A stretch of 28,905 bases of DNA from an uncultured Eubacterium sp. (GTDB taxonomy: Bacteria; Bacillota; Clostridia; Lachnospirales; Lachnospiraceae). Positions 7,120-16,041 of the stretch are shown in pieces (the first letter of the stretch is position 1; each line of letters opens with the position of its first letter). The DNA is taken from positions 1-28,905 of the forward strand of contig URAI01000023.1 in NCBI GenBank assembly GCA_900545725.1, read 5' to 3'. Both the position numbers and the translations under genes were made by a program. Under the pieces are notes generated by a model. It was not told the DNA's origin. It saw only the letters and a list, made by a program, of their open reading frames with translations, and ran no database searches.

Positions 7120-9408
7120 TTAACGCATAAACTTTGAAAGTCCGCTAAGATTAAGTCCCTGCTTCTTAGGCTTTGTATTCTTATTCCTGTTATTATTTCC
7201 TGACTTATTATTCTTATTGTTCTTTCTTTCATCTTTTCTTTTGGCTGTATTTTCATCAAGAATCATTGACAGCGATATTCTTGCTTTTGCAACATCTACA
7301 TCCATTACTCTTACATCTATAATGTCACCTACACTTACTACGTCAAGTGGATGCTGTACTCTTTTAAATGCTGACATCTGTGATATATGCACAAGTCCAT
7401 CCTGATGTACACCGATATCTACAAATACACCGAAGTCAATTACATTTCTTACGGTTCCTTTAAGAATCATGCCCGGCTTTAAATCTTCCATATTAAGTAC
7501 ATCTTTTCTTAATATAGGCTTAGGCATCTCATCTCTAGGGTCACGGCCTGGCTTTTCAAGCTCCTTTATTATATCTTCAAGAGTCATCTGTCCTATTCCA
7601 AGTTCATCTGACAGCTTCTTTACATCCTCAACCTTACTTCTTAAGCCTATAAGCTCTCCTGATGTTATTGAATTAATATCATATCCCATAAGCTCTAAAA
7701 GCTTAGCTGCTGCTGCATAACTTTCAGGATGCACACTTGTGGCATCAAGAGGATTGTCACCACCTGATATTCTCATAAATCCGGCGCACTGCTCAAATGC
7801 CTTAGGTCCTAATTTAGCAACCTTAAGAAGCTGTTTTCTGTTAGTAAAACGTCCATTATTCTCTCTGTAATCAACAATATTTTTAGCAACTGCCTTAGAG
7901 ATTCCTGAAATATATTCCAATAATGAGGCTGATGCTGTATTGAGGTCTACTCCGACCTTATTAACGCTATCTTCCACCACTCCTGTAAGCGTCTCGTTCA
8001 GCTTCTTCTGGTTCATATCATGCTGGTATTGTCCTACTCCGATTGATTTAGGGTCAATCTTAACAAGTTCGGCCAATGGGTCCTGAACTCTTCTTGCTAT
8101 TGATACAGCACTTCTTTGTGCAACATCAAAATCAGGAAATTCTTCTGTTGCAAGCTTACTTGCTGAATATACAGAAGCTCCCGCTTCATTTGTTATTACA
8201 TAATCAACATTAGTAAGATTGCGTTCCTTTATCATATCAGCTATTATCTGTTCTGATTCTCTTGATGCTGTACCATTTCCACAGGAAATAAGTGTTACAT
8301 TATATTTCTTTATCAGCTTCTCAACCTCATCTTTTGATTCCTCTACTTTATTATGTGGTGCTGTAGGATATATAACCTTAGTATCAAGTACCTTTCCTGT
8401 TCCATCTACTACTGCAAGCTTACAGCCTGTCCTAAATGCCGGGTCCCAGCCAAGCACGGTCTTACCTTCAATAGGCGGCTGTAAAAGTAACTGTTCAAGA
8501 TTCTTTCCAAATACCTTAATTGCTCCATCTTCTGCCGTCTCTGTAAGGCTGCTTCTTATCTCTCTTTCTATTGCCGGTGCAATAAGTCTTGAGTATGCAT
8601 CAGCAATTACATCCTTAATAACCGGTGCTGTATATTCATTATCTGATATTATAAGCTGTTTTTCCAAATATCTTAATATTCTGTCAACCGGTGCAGCTAT
8701 CTTGACTGTAAGTAATTTTTCTGATTCACCACGGTTGATTGCAAGTATTCTGTGTCCCGGAATTGAGCATACCGGTTCACTGTATTCATAATACATCTCA
8801 TATACCGACTCTGCCTCCTTATCCCTGGCTGCTGATACTATGCTTCCCTCTTTAAATGTAATATCTCTTATATATGTTCTATAGTCAGCCACATCTGATA
8901 TCTGCTCTGCAATAATATCCATAGCTCCCGCAATGGCTTCCTTAACATCCTTTACTTCTTTTCCCTCTGCATCAGAAATATACTTAGCTGCCTCATCCTC
9001 TAAAGTCTTATCACTATCCTGCTTCATTATATATTCTGCCAGAGAATCAAGGCCTTTTTCCTTTGCAATGGTTGCTCTTGTTCTTCTCTTCTGCTTATAT
9101 GGACGGTATAAATCTTCTACAAGCACCATAGTCTCTGCAGCAATAATCTGTGCCTTTAAATCTTCTGTAAGCTTTCCCTGCTCTTCAATAGAAGATATTA
9201 CCTGCTGTTTTCTGTCTTCAAGATTTCTAAGATATCTTAATCTCTCATCAAGACTTCTTAACTGCTCATCATCTAACGCTCCTGTTACTTCTTTTCTATA
9301 TCGTGCGATAAATGGAATTGTACATCCCTCATCTATAAGCTTAACAGCAGCTTCTACCTGCCCCGCCTTGACCTGTAATTCTTCTGATATCTTTTTGATA
9401 ATATCCAT
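7120..9408 (-). CDS. tex: Tex-family RNA-binding transcription accessory protein
   Basis: Protein of 762 residues. The order is the Tex N-terminal helical domain (IPFIARYRKEVTGALDDEQLRSL near 33-55), a YqgF/RNase H-like domain (VLGWDPAFRTGCKLAVVD near 320-440), helix-hairpin-helix segments (NTASASLLEYISGIS and KLGPKAFEQCAGFMRI), then a C-terminal S1 domain (GMILKGTVRNVIDFGVFVDI...HQDGLVHIS). The tail after S1 is Lys/Asn-rich (RKNNKNNKSGNNN), probably extra nucleic-acid contact. Tex proteins bind RNA and the transcription machinery; the exact role is unsettled. AAGGAG precedes the ATG by 10 nt. It heads the tsa/rnz/ispD cluster. Confidence 0.95.
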   Translation of the reverse strand: MDIIKKISEELQVKAGQVEAAVKLIDEGCTIPFIARYRKEVTGALDDEQLRSLDERLRYLRNLEDRKQQVISSIEEQGKLTEDLKAQIIAAETMVLVEDLYRPYKQKRRTRATIAKEKGLDSLAEYIMKQDSDKTLEDEAAKYISDAEGKEVKDVKEAIAGAMDIIAEQISDVADYRTYIRDITFKEGSIVSAARDKEAESVYEMYYEYSEPVCSIPGHRILAINRGESEKLLTVKIAAPVDRILRYLEKQLIISDNEYTAPVIKDVIADAYSRLIAPAIEREIRSSLTETAEDGAIKVFGKNLEQLLLQPPIEGKTVLGWDPAFRTGCKLAVVDGTGKVLDTKVIYPTAPHNKVEESKDEVEKLIKKYNVTLISCGNGTASRESEQIIADMIKERNLTNVDYVITNEAGASVYSASKLATEEFPDFDVAQRSAVSIARRVQDPLAELVKIDPKSIGVGQYQHDMNQKKLNETLTGVVEDSVNKVGVDLNTASASLLEYISGISKAVAKNIVDYRENNGRFTNRKQLLKVAKLGPKAFEQCAGFMRISGGDNPLDATSVHPESYAAAAKLLELMGYDINSITSGELIGLRSKVEDVKKLSDELGIGQMTLEDIIKELEKPGRDPRDEMPKPILRKDVLNMEDLKPGMILKGTVRNVIDFGVFVDIGVHQDGLVHISQMSAFKRVQHPLDVVSVGDIIDVRVMDVDVAKARISLSMILDENTAKRKDERKNNKNNKSGNNNRNKNTKPKKQGLNLSGLSKFMR

Positions 9409-9436
9409 TATGTTAAAACTCCTTTTTGTTATTTCC

Positions 9437-9465
9437 TAAATATGTTTTTGTTATTATTTTAACAA
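9437..9465 (-). promoter_or_regulatory. Possible promoter of tex cluster
   Basis: On the minus strand TTGTTA (9460-9465), a 17-bp spacer and TATTTA (9437-9442). Both boxes are imperfect and the sequence is AT-rich, so this is tentative. Confidence 0.35.
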
Positions 9466-9552
9466 CTATGTAAAATACGGCATCTGCTGCATTGTATAGC
9501 ATGTACACCTGACTTAATCATACAACGTCTATATCACATAGCAATATAACCA

Positions 9553-9672
9553 CTTAACTTATTATATGTAAGCATACATCCCTTAACATAATATATTATG
9601 TATTCACATATAAAACATTAATATATTATATGTTTACATACAACAACTTAACATACTATACGCAGACATATA
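9553..9672. repeat. Four degenerate AT-rich direct repeats of about 30 bp
   Basis: The units begin near 9553, 9582, 9616 and 9647 (spacings 29, 34, 31), each close to CTTAACATAATATAT...CATA. They lie in the 496-bp gap between tex and the Asn-rich protein gene, which otherwise contains only the downstream gene's promoter. The units are poorly conserved and function is unknown. Confidence 0.35.
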
Positions 9673-9835
9673 ATATTATATCAGCCTTGAAATATTTAAT
9701 CAACCAGCTTGCAAATACAAGTTTACTCCCTTGTTCTTATACTTGTAATTACATAACTTTTGTAAATAAACTTTCAGTCTGTCACAAGAAAGCGATTATT
9801 ATTTTCTGTTACAATCAGCCATATCTTACAATGAT

Positions 9836-9864
9836 TTTACAAATCTTTATTTTTGTGATAATAT
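9836..9864 (+). promoter_or_regulatory. Promoter of the Asn-rich membrane protein gene
   Basis: TTTACA (9836-9841), 17-bp spacer, TAATAT (9859-9864). It lies about 40 nt upstream of the start codon, whose ribosome binding site is TGGAGA. Confidence 0.6.
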
Positions 9865-9904
9865 TTATCTTAATTTACAGCTTAAAAGCAGATGGAGATT
9901 ATAA

Positions 9905-10375
9905 ATGGATAATAATTACAACAATAATACTAATGAAAATAATAATCCTCAGAATAACGGATATAATAACCAGCAGTTTAATAATCCTTATAACAACAAT
10001 ATGAATAATGGATTTAACAATGGTGGCAGTCCTTATAATAATTATAACAACGGCTATCCGCCACGCCCACCATACAATCAGAAGCCTAAGGATAAGCTAG
10101 GCTTGTTCTCGCTTATATTTGGTATAGCATCCATCGTTACATCAATGCTATATTTCCTTGGCATACCATTTGCCATTTCCGCCATTGTACTTTCTATTCT
10201 TTCCAAAAACAGAATAGGACGTTTTGAGGGAACTGCCGTTGCCGGTCTGTGTCTTGGAATATGCGGTGTCTGTCTTGGACTTCTCTTCTTTGCAGTAATG
10301 CTTGCAATGTTTTCAAGTCCTGAACTTATTGATAATATGCAGCAGATATATAATAACAATGCGCAATTTTATTAA
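9905..10375 (+). CDS. Asn-rich, DUF4190-like two-helix membrane protein
   Basis: Protein of 156 residues. Residues 1-60 are low complexity, dominated by Asn with Gly, Tyr, Gln and Pro, ending in YPPRPPYNQKPKDK. Then come two hydrophobic helices (about 66-97 and 108-136) joined by SKNRIGRFEGTAVAGL, the usual layout of DUF4190-type proteins. A polar tail IYNNNAQFY ends it. I infer a membrane protein with a disordered, prion-like N-terminus on the cytosolic side. It is the only plus-strand gene left of 24 kb. The ribosome binding site is GGAG, 7 nt before ATG. The function of the family is unknown. Confidence 0.75.
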   Translation: MDNNYNNNTNENNNPQNNGYNNQQFNNPYNNNMNNGFNNGGSPYNNYNNGYPPRPPYNQKPKDKLGLFSLIFGIASIVTSMLYFLGIPFAISAIVLSILSKNRIGRFEGTAVAGLCLGICGVCLGLLFFAVMLAMFSSPELIDNMQQIYNNNAQFY

Positions 10376-10426
10376 AATACTGAATTGATTTATATTTAAA
10401 ATACTTTATTGGTAGTCTGAGATATG

Positions 10427-10532
10427 AAAACAGGCTGTATACATGTCATGTAATATGTTATCTGTTAAAAATGTGTGTATCATTCTTATAACAAGATGAC
10501 ATATCTAAATGAATTAGTATACAGCCTGTTTT
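10427..10532. terminator. Nested inverted repeat between convergent genes (bidirectional terminator)
   Basis: A perfect 16-bp outer stem AAAACAGGCTGTATAC/GTATACAGCCTGTTTT (10427-10442/10517-10532) is continued by ATGTCAT/ATGACAT (10443-10449/10496-10502) and a TGTTAT/ATAACA core. A 14-nt unpaired stretch sits on one side. Both strands end the stem in a T run, suiting termination of the flanking convergent genes. At 106 nt it is much larger than a normal terminator. Confidence 0.6.
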
Positions 10533-10564
10533 TATATTTTATTCTTACTACCTTACCTCATTCA

Positions 10565-11359
10565 TTACCTGCAATATAATGAATCTAATTTCAAATTTCC
10601 ATCATTGTAATCAAACAATGCATAAAATGTCTTACTGTTCTTATAATTATCTGCACCCGGAAGAAGAATTTCTACCTGAATCTTATATTGTCCACCTGAC
10701 TTAACAAGTGTCGGATTAAATACTGATGTATTTATATCTGATATATTATTAATTTCTACATTTTCCGTTTCTTTAAATCCTCTAGTATTCCATTCAGCAA
10801 TAACACTTAATATATCCTGCTTTTGTTCATCAGTGAAATCATACGCTTTTTCTTTTCCGCTAAATAATGGTATAAACTTATCCTTTTCAAAATCATATAT
10901 ACACATTCCGCCCTTGCTATACCCTGTTCCTGTACCTTGTATATATGAAAGCAATAATTCTTTTATGCCATCATTATTAATATCCGCCTCATAAAAACAC
11001 GTATTGGCAAGCATTTTGGGCTGGATATAATCAAATTCTATGTCATTGCATTCTCCGAGCTGACTTTGATATGTAAGATATGTCATATTGTCTTTTATCT
11101 GTAACTGTGCCATAGCTTTATCATTCTTCCACTGGGCTGAACCTTCATCATAACTTACCAAATCAGCCTTTTCAAATAAATTGCACTTTTCTTTCGGAAT
11201 ACTCTGATTCCATGGCTGCATAGCTTCTATTGTGCTTAATGCAACTGATGGAGTTGAAGCCTCCTCTACTGTCGTTACATTATTATTTTCTATAGCATTA
11301 CCACAGCCCGAAAGCAATATTAAGCCTAAAGCTGTGATGCATATACATTTCTTTTTCAT
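10565..11359 (-). CDS. Predicted lipoprotein with Ca-binding-like loop
   Basis: Protein of 264 residues. Lys-rich start, hydrophobic core and lipobox LSGC with Cys19 as the lipidated residue, so it should sit on the outer face of the membrane. After a Thr/Ser/Val-rich linker the domain contains ADINNDGIKELLLSYI (about 124-139), a DxNxDGxxEL loop like those of FG-GAP/EF-hand-type calcium sites, then GTGTGYSKGGMCIYDFEKDKFIPLF. A C-terminal beta-rich segment ends in Cys-Arg. The ribosome binding site is GGGGGA, 6 nt before ATG. It follows the interrupted small-protein gene by 13 nt and appears to share its promoter at 11760-11787. I do not recognise a specific function. Confidence 0.8.
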   Translation of the reverse strand: MKKKCICITALGLILLSGCGNAIENNNVTTVEEASTPSVALSTIEAMQPWNQSIPKEKCNLFEKADLVSYDEGSAQWKNDKAMAQLQIKDNMTYLTYQSQLGECNDIEFDYIQPKMLANTCFYEADINNDGIKELLLSYIQGTGTGYSKGGMCIYDFEKDKFIPLFSGKEKAYDFTDEQKQDILSVIAEWNTRGFKETENVEINNISDINTSVFNPTLVKSGGQYKIQVEILLPGADNYKNSKTFYALFDYNDGNLKLDSLYCR

Positions 11360-11372
11360 CTGTTATCCCCCA

Positions 11373-11587
11373 CTAACTTCTATCATAATCATAGAATATA
11401 TTTCTATCAAAATAATCATCTATTCCATTTTCATCTTTTACATCCGTTAACCTTCCATCACTAAATACATAATTTTGTTCATATACTATATCATTAGCTC
11501 CATATTTCACATTTTCTGCATAAATATTATTAGAACAACTTAACATTATCATTATTACCGATAAAAAAATACGATACTCTTCTTCAT
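11373..11587 (-). pseudogene. Small secreted/lipoprotein gene interrupted at a T7 tract
   Basis: From ATG at 11587 the frame reads MKKSIVFFYR then stop. One extra T in the T7 run (A7 on plus, 11563-11569) would give a 71-residue protein: MKKSIVFFLSVIMIMLSCSN, then NIYAENVKYG, ending in FYDYDRS. That product has a textbook signal peptide with either a lipobox-like MLSC or a signal peptidase site after IYA. The remaining frame is open to a stop 13 nt before the next lipoprotein gene. GAGAAG precedes the ATG by 4 nt. It may be a fresh pseudogene, a phase-variable gene, a slippage-expressed gene, or a sequencing error at the homopolymer. Confidence 0.6.
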
Positions 11588-11654
11588 ATGTCTTCTCTAT
11601 TCTTATTTTTACAATCTTTATAAATCAATAACAAAATCAGCTTTATCCCCTCAA

Positions 11655-11750
11655 GTATACCACCCCCTATTGTATACAAAAAGCATTTTAAATTGTATAT
11701 TATTATCATTGCAATTAATACTATGCAAACCTTTTTGTGCACATTGCAAT
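11655..11750. promoter_or_regulatory. Operator-like repeats in the lipoprotein leader
   Basis: Two GTATAC hexamers (11655-11660, 11672-11677) flank CACCCCCTATT, and two palindromic ATTGCAAT octamers lie at 11708-11715 and 11743-11750. All are downstream of the -10 box at 11760. They could be regulator sites; no regulator gene is nearby. Confidence 0.3.
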
Positions 11751-11759
11751 ACTGAATAC

Positions 11760-11787
11760 ATTATATAACGTTCAGCAATGTTGTCAA
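11760..11787 (-). promoter_or_regulatory. Promoter of the lipoprotein genes
   Basis: Perfect TTGACA (11782-11787), 16-bp spacer and perfect TATAAT (11760-11765) on the minus strand. It gives a leader of about 165 nt before the interrupted gene at 11587. Confidence 0.75.
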
Positions 11788-11909
11788 TACATAATTCAAA
11801 GTTTCAACATTGATACAATAATTAAATTTAACAGTTCTACTATGCAAAATATTTCAATTAAATATTCTTATAACTAAATATAAATCCATCAACTCATGGC
11901 AGTGAACCT

Positions 11910-11973
11910 AAAAAACTTCCTCCCGTATAATAAGTAGTTCATAATTTTACTTATCCACCCGGAAGGAAGTTTT
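11910..11973 (-). terminator. Terminator of the threonine/lysine operon (after lysC)
   Basis: Stem AAAACTTCCT/AGGAAGTTTT (11912-11921/11964-11973), then CCG/CGG past a mismatch, and an inner ATAAGTA/TACTTAT stem. On the minus strand it is followed by a T6 run. It lies about 60 nt after the lysC stop. Confidence 0.75.
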
Positions 11974-12032
11974 AATATAACAAAATTTTCTAAAATTGTA
12001 CCGTATATAATCTATAAATGTACCGATTAATA

Positions 12033-13352
12033 TTAATTTTCTTCAGGAATAAACGCATTATATATGGCCTTGATTGCATCATCAAAGTATTTATTTCTTA
12101 CACCGATGATAATATTAAGCTCGCTTGAACCCTGATCAATCATCTTAACATTAACCTTTGCCTTAGCTAAAGCTGCAAATATTGCTCCTGCAATACCTGA
12201 GCTGTTTCTCATACCACGACCAACCACTGCAATCAGTGCAAGGTCTGATTCAAGCTCGATTGTATCAGGATTAACAGCTCTGTGTAATTCAGCAAGCACC
12301 TTCTGTTCCTTTTCAACAAATTCGTCCTGATGAACAAATACTGTCATTGTATCAATTCCTGATGGCATGTGCTCAAATGATATTCCATTATCTTCAAATA
12401 CCTGTAATACCTTACGTCCGAAACCTATCTCTGAGTTCATCATATCCTTATCTATACCGATTGATACGAATCCCTTTTTACCTGCAATACCTGTAATTGT
12501 ATATTCAGGAACGCTGCAAGTTGTCTCAACAATCATTGTACCCTTATCTTCAGGTGCGTTAGTATTCTTGATATTGATTGGAATCCCCTCTTTTCTTACA
12601 GGGAATATAGCTGATTCATGGAGTACTGTAGCACCCATATATGAAAGCTCTCTTAATTCCTTATATGTAATAGTTGTAATAGGCTTAGGATTCTTTACTA
12701 TTCTTGGATCTGCGGCAAGGAAACCAGAAACATCTGTCCAGTTTTCATATACATTAGCTTTTAAAGCTCTTGCGACAATTGAACCTGTAACATCTGAACC
12801 ACCTCTTGAAAATGTCTTAACGCAGCCATTAGGCATTGCACCGTAAAATCCCGGAATAACTGCATTTTCAGTCTTGGCAAGTCTTTCTGAAAGAACTGTG
12901 TTAGTCTTTTCTGAATCAAATTCTCCATCCTTATCAAAGCAGATAACTGTTGCAGCATCTATAAATTCATAGCCAAGATAATTAGCCATAATTATACCAT
13001 TTAAGTATTCACCTCTTGAAGCTGCATAATCCTTACCTGCAACTGCTTCAAACTGTTTTCTTATTGTATCAAACTGTTCATCAAGTGATAATTTAAGTCC
13101 AAGTCCCTTGATAATCTCATTATATCTTTCTTTGATAGCCTTTAACTGCTTATCAAAACTCTTGCCGGCCTCTGCCTCTGCATAACACTTATAGAGCATA
13201 TCTGTAACCTTGGTATCATCAGAAAATCTCTTTCCCGGTGCTGATGGTACAACATATCTTCTGCTTTCATCAGCCCTTATAATATTACCGACCTTCTTAA
13301 ACTGTTCTGCACTCGCAAGTGAGCTTCCGCCAAATTTTACTACTTTTACCAT
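12033..13352 (-). CDS. lysC: Aspartate kinase
   Basis: Phosphorylates aspartate, the entry step to lysine, threonine and methionine. The 439-residue protein has the amino-acid kinase domain (KFGGSS at 6-11, ASRGEYLNG, GFYGAMPNGCVKTFSRGGSDVTGS, WTDVSGFLAADPRIV). Two C-terminal ACT domains follow (from about ITGIAGKKGFVSIGIDKDMM and LIAVVGRGMRNSSGIAGAIF), so feedback control by an end product is expected; which one cannot be read from the sequence. The length and SAPGKR loop fit the monofunctional Clostridia type. The ribosome binding site is GAGAGG. Last gene of the operon, 90 nt after the proposed homoserine kinase; the terminator follows. Confidence 0.96.
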   Translation of the reverse strand: MVKVVKFGGSSLASAEQFKKVGNIIRADESRRYVVPSAPGKRFSDDTKVTDMLYKCYAEAEAGKSFDKQLKAIKERYNEIIKGLGLKLSLDEQFDTIRKQFEAVAGKDYAASRGEYLNGIIMANYLGYEFIDAATVICFDKDGEFDSEKTNTVLSERLAKTENAVIPGFYGAMPNGCVKTFSRGGSDVTGSIVARALKANVYENWTDVSGFLAADPRIVKNPKPITTITYKELRELSYMGATVLHESAIFPVRKEGIPINIKNTNAPEDKGTMIVETTCSVPEYTITGIAGKKGFVSIGIDKDMMNSEIGFGRKVLQVFEDNGISFEHMPSGIDTMTVFVHQDEFVEKEQKVLAELHRAVNPDTIELESDLALIAVVGRGMRNSSGIAGAIFAALAKAKVNVKMIDQGSSELNIIIGVRNKYFDDAIKAIYNAFIPEEN

Positions 13353-13442
13353 TTTCCATTTCCTCTCTGCATTTCTCTATTTTCTATATATGTAATTATT
13401 ATATCCTTCCTGAAATATAACAACATACCTGCCACTTATTTA

Positions 13443-14642
13443 TTATTCGAATAAATGATTAATTATTGTATGACCCTCAGCTATATAATTACCGCTTTCC
13501 TTAGCTTCCTTCTCATTATAATTCCATGTATGTGACTGCTTCTTAGTACTGTCATATAACATATATGGAACTGGGTCTGACACATGTGTTCTTATAGCAA
13601 CAGGTGTAGGATGGTCAGGAAGAACTAACATTCTATAATCAACGCCTGCCTCTTCAAGTTTTTTAGTAACTCTTGCAATAATTCTCTTATCGAGATTTTC
13701 TATAGCCTGAACCTTTCTTTCATAGCTTCCCTGATGTCCCATCTCGTCAGGTGCTTCAAGATGGATATATGCAAAATCACATCCATCTTCCACAAGTGCA
13801 GTATATGCTGCATCTGCCTTGCCCTCATAATTAGTATCAAGACCGCCGTTAGCTCCCTCTACTTCAACCACCTTCATGTCTGCACCTACAGCAATTCCTT
13901 TAAGAAGGTCTACGGCTGATATCATGGCACCAGTATGTCCTGTTTTTTCAACAAATGGTGATAACATAGGACGCGTTCCTGCACCCCAGAACCATATTGA
14001 GTTGGCAGGATTAAGACCTTTTTTGATTCTTTCCTGATTGACAGGATGGTTGGCAAGTATATCGTAACTCTTCTTCATCATATCATACAGCGCCTTATCC
14101 TTAGGAAGATACTGTCCTATCTTCTGACCTAATACATCATGTGGCGGTGTAAGTTCAACTACTTCACCATTATCCCAGATTGTAAGATGTCTGTAGCTTG
14201 TACCAACATAGAACTTGTAAATATCATTTTCAAGCTCCTTTTTTACAGCTTCAAGAAGAACTGCTGCATCCTCTGTTGATATCTCACTCGAACTGTGGTC
14301 AATTATTGTCTTCTCTTCATATGGAAGGTCATCAGTTGATACCGTTACAATATTACATCTTAATGCCACATCTGTAGGCTTCATATCTACGCCAATACTT
14401 AATGCTTCTAATGGTGAACGTCCTGTATAATATTCTTTAGGGTCATAACCTAATACCGAAAGGTTGGCAGTATCACTTCCCGGTGCCATTCCATCGGGAA
14501 TTGTGTGTACCATTCCTATCTCTGATAACTTTGAATATTTATCCATTGCCGGTGTATCTGCATATTCAAGTGGTGTCTTATTTCCAAGCTCAGGGATGTC
14601 ATTGTCTGCCATACCATCTCCAAGAACTATTAAATACTTCAT
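13443..14642 (-). CDS. ApgM-like phosphoglycerate mutase homologue, proposed homoserine kinase
   Basis: Alkaline-phosphatase-superfamily protein of 399 residues, related to archaeal-type cofactor-independent phosphoglycerate mutase. Metal-site motifs are visible: LGDGMADN near the N-terminus, PGSDTANLSVLGYDP, IHLEAPDEMGHQG and LPDHPTPVAIRTHVSDPVP. Members of this subfamily encoded beside threonine genes are annotated as a proposed homoserine kinase replacing ThrB. Here it lies between hom and lysC, and no GHMP-type thrB is present in the operon. That supports the kinase assignment, but glycolytic mutase activity is not excluded. The ATG at 14642 has GAGG 7 nt upstream; a TTG 6 nt earlier is too close to the ribosome binding site. 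The upstream gap is 135 nt with no clear terminator. Confidence 0.85.
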   Translation of the reverse strand: MKYLIVLGDGMADNDIPELGNKTPLEYADTPAMDKYSKLSEIGMVHTIPDGMAPGSDTANLSVLGYDPKEYYTGRSPLEALSIGVDMKPTDVALRCNIVTVSTDDLPYEEKTIIDHSSSEISTEDAAVLLEAVKKELENDIYKFYVGTSYRHLTIWDNGEVVELTPPHDVLGQKIGQYLPKDKALYDMMKKSYDILANHPVNQERIKKGLNPANSIWFWGAGTRPMLSPFVEKTGHTGAMISAVDLLKGIAVGADMKVVEVEGANGGLDTNYEGKADAAYTALVEDGCDFAYIHLEAPDEMGHQGSYERKVQAIENLDKRIIARVTKKLEEAGVDYRMLVLPDHPTPVAIRTHVSDPVPYMLYDSTKKQSHTWNYNEKEAKESGNYIAEGHTIINHLFE

Positions 14643-14777
14643 TTCCAATCCTCATTTCTGCACACTCTGATATTGTTGGGTGTCGAGTCTGCGAGTCCAC
14701 TTATTGTATAGTATAATTTAACGATTCTGCTATATTATTGATTTAAAACCGCTCAGAGTATCAATTTAATCTGTATA

Positions 14778-16001
14778 CTAGATTCTTGTCTTATCTATTC
14801 TTATTCTGTTGATAACTTCAACATTAGCTGCTGCGGCATTAAATGCCTTTTCTGTCATAAGTGATGTTACAAATCCAAATTCTCCGTCTATTCCATCAAC
14901 TGTAACAACATCTATATCTCCAAATGCCTTTTCAACCTCTGAAAGGTCCTTATCTACGCTACCTTTAACTCTTACAAAGAAATATCTTTCCACATCCTCA
15001 ACATTGCCAAGTTCAATCTTTTCTGAACTCCATACAGTCATTACATTTTTACCTTTATGCTTAACACAATCAACCACGTCCGCTACAACTGCACTGGCTG
15101 TTGGAAGCTTACCTGCTCCGGCTCCGAAAAACATTACATCACCTATAACATTTCCTTTGATATATATACCATTTAAAACATCGTTGACATTGTAGAGTGG
15201 ATGTTCTTTTTCGATTAAAAATGGTGCTGTAATGGCATATACCTTATCATTAATCTTCTTACTTGTTGCAAGAAGCTTGACAACGCAGCCTATCTTTTCT
15301 GCATAAGCAAAATCCTCTGTAGAAATCTTAGTAATTCCCTCTGTGCATACATCCTCATAATTAACTGTTGAACCAAAAGCTAATGATGTAAGAATTGCTA
15401 TCTTTCTACATGCATCATAACCCTCAACATCAGCCTCAGGATTACGTTCTGCATATCCTAACTGCTGTGCTTCCTTTAAGACTTCCTCATAAGAGCTTCC
15501 ATCACGGCTCATCTTAGTCAGAATATAATTAGTTGTACCGTTCAGAATACCTGTTATCTGTGTAATCTCATCTGCTGTAAGGCACTGGTTTAACGGTCTT
15601 ATAATAGGAATACCGCCACCAACCGATGCCTCAAACATAAAGTTAAGATTTCTTGATTTGGCCATTGCAAGTAACTCAGGTCCATGTGCCGCAACCAATG
15701 CCTTATTAGAAGTACATACGCTCTTACCTGCCTCAAGTGCTTTCTTTACAAATGTAAATGCCGGTTCAATGCCCCCCATAACCTCAACTACCACATCAAT
15801 CTCAGGGTCATTAATAATAACATCCACATCGTGTACAATCTTCTCCTGAATAGGGTCGCCCGGAAAATCTCTTAAATCTAGAACACTCTTTATCTCGATA
15901 TTCTCTCCAGCTCTCTTTTCAATAGAAGCATTGTTAGTCTGCAATACCTCAACAACACCAGAGCCTACCGTTCCATAACCTAATACTGCAATCTTTGCCA
16001 T
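14778..16001 (-). CDS. hom: Homoserine dehydrogenase
   Basis: Reduces aspartate semialdehyde to homoserine with NAD(P)H. It has 407 residues. The Rossmann start is GYGTVGSG (8-15). VVEVMGGIEPA, SNKALVAAHG and EASVGGGIPIIRPLNQCL follow, then the catalytic region GILNGTTNYILTKM and AQQLGYAERNPEADVEGYDACRK. The C-terminal part (YFFVRVKGSVDKDLSEVEKAFG...) is an ACT domain, suggesting threonine feedback. The ATG has GGAG 7 nt upstream; an in-frame ATG 12 nt earlier overlaps it. It follows the ACT protein by 40 nt. Confidence 0.96.
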   Translation of the reverse strand: MAKIAVLGYGTVGSGVVEVLQTNNASIEKRAGENIEIKSVLDLRDFPGDPIQEKIVHDVDVIINDPEIDVVVEVMGGIEPAFTFVKKALEAGKSVCTSNKALVAAHGPELLAMAKSRNLNFMFEASVGGGIPIIRPLNQCLTADEITQITGILNGTTNYILTKMSRDGSSYEEVLKEAQQLGYAERNPEADVEGYDACRKIAILTSLAFGSTVNYEDVCTEGITKISTEDFAYAEKIGCVVKLLATSKKINDKVYAITAPFLIEKEHPLYNVNDVLNGIYIKGNVIGDVMFFGAGAGKLPTASAVVADVVDCVKHKGKNVMTVWSSEKIELGNVEDVERYFFVRVKGSVDKDLSEVEKAFGDIDVVTVDGIDGEFGFVTSLMTEKAFNAAAANVEVINRIRIDKTRI

Positions 16002-16041
16002 AATTTTCTCCATTCTGTTATTATAAATAAATATTTTCACA

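Noticed and set aside
9553..9672. CRISPR-like array
   Set aside because: Units are degenerate and AT-rich without constant spacers, and no cas genes are present; kept only as a weak direct repeat.
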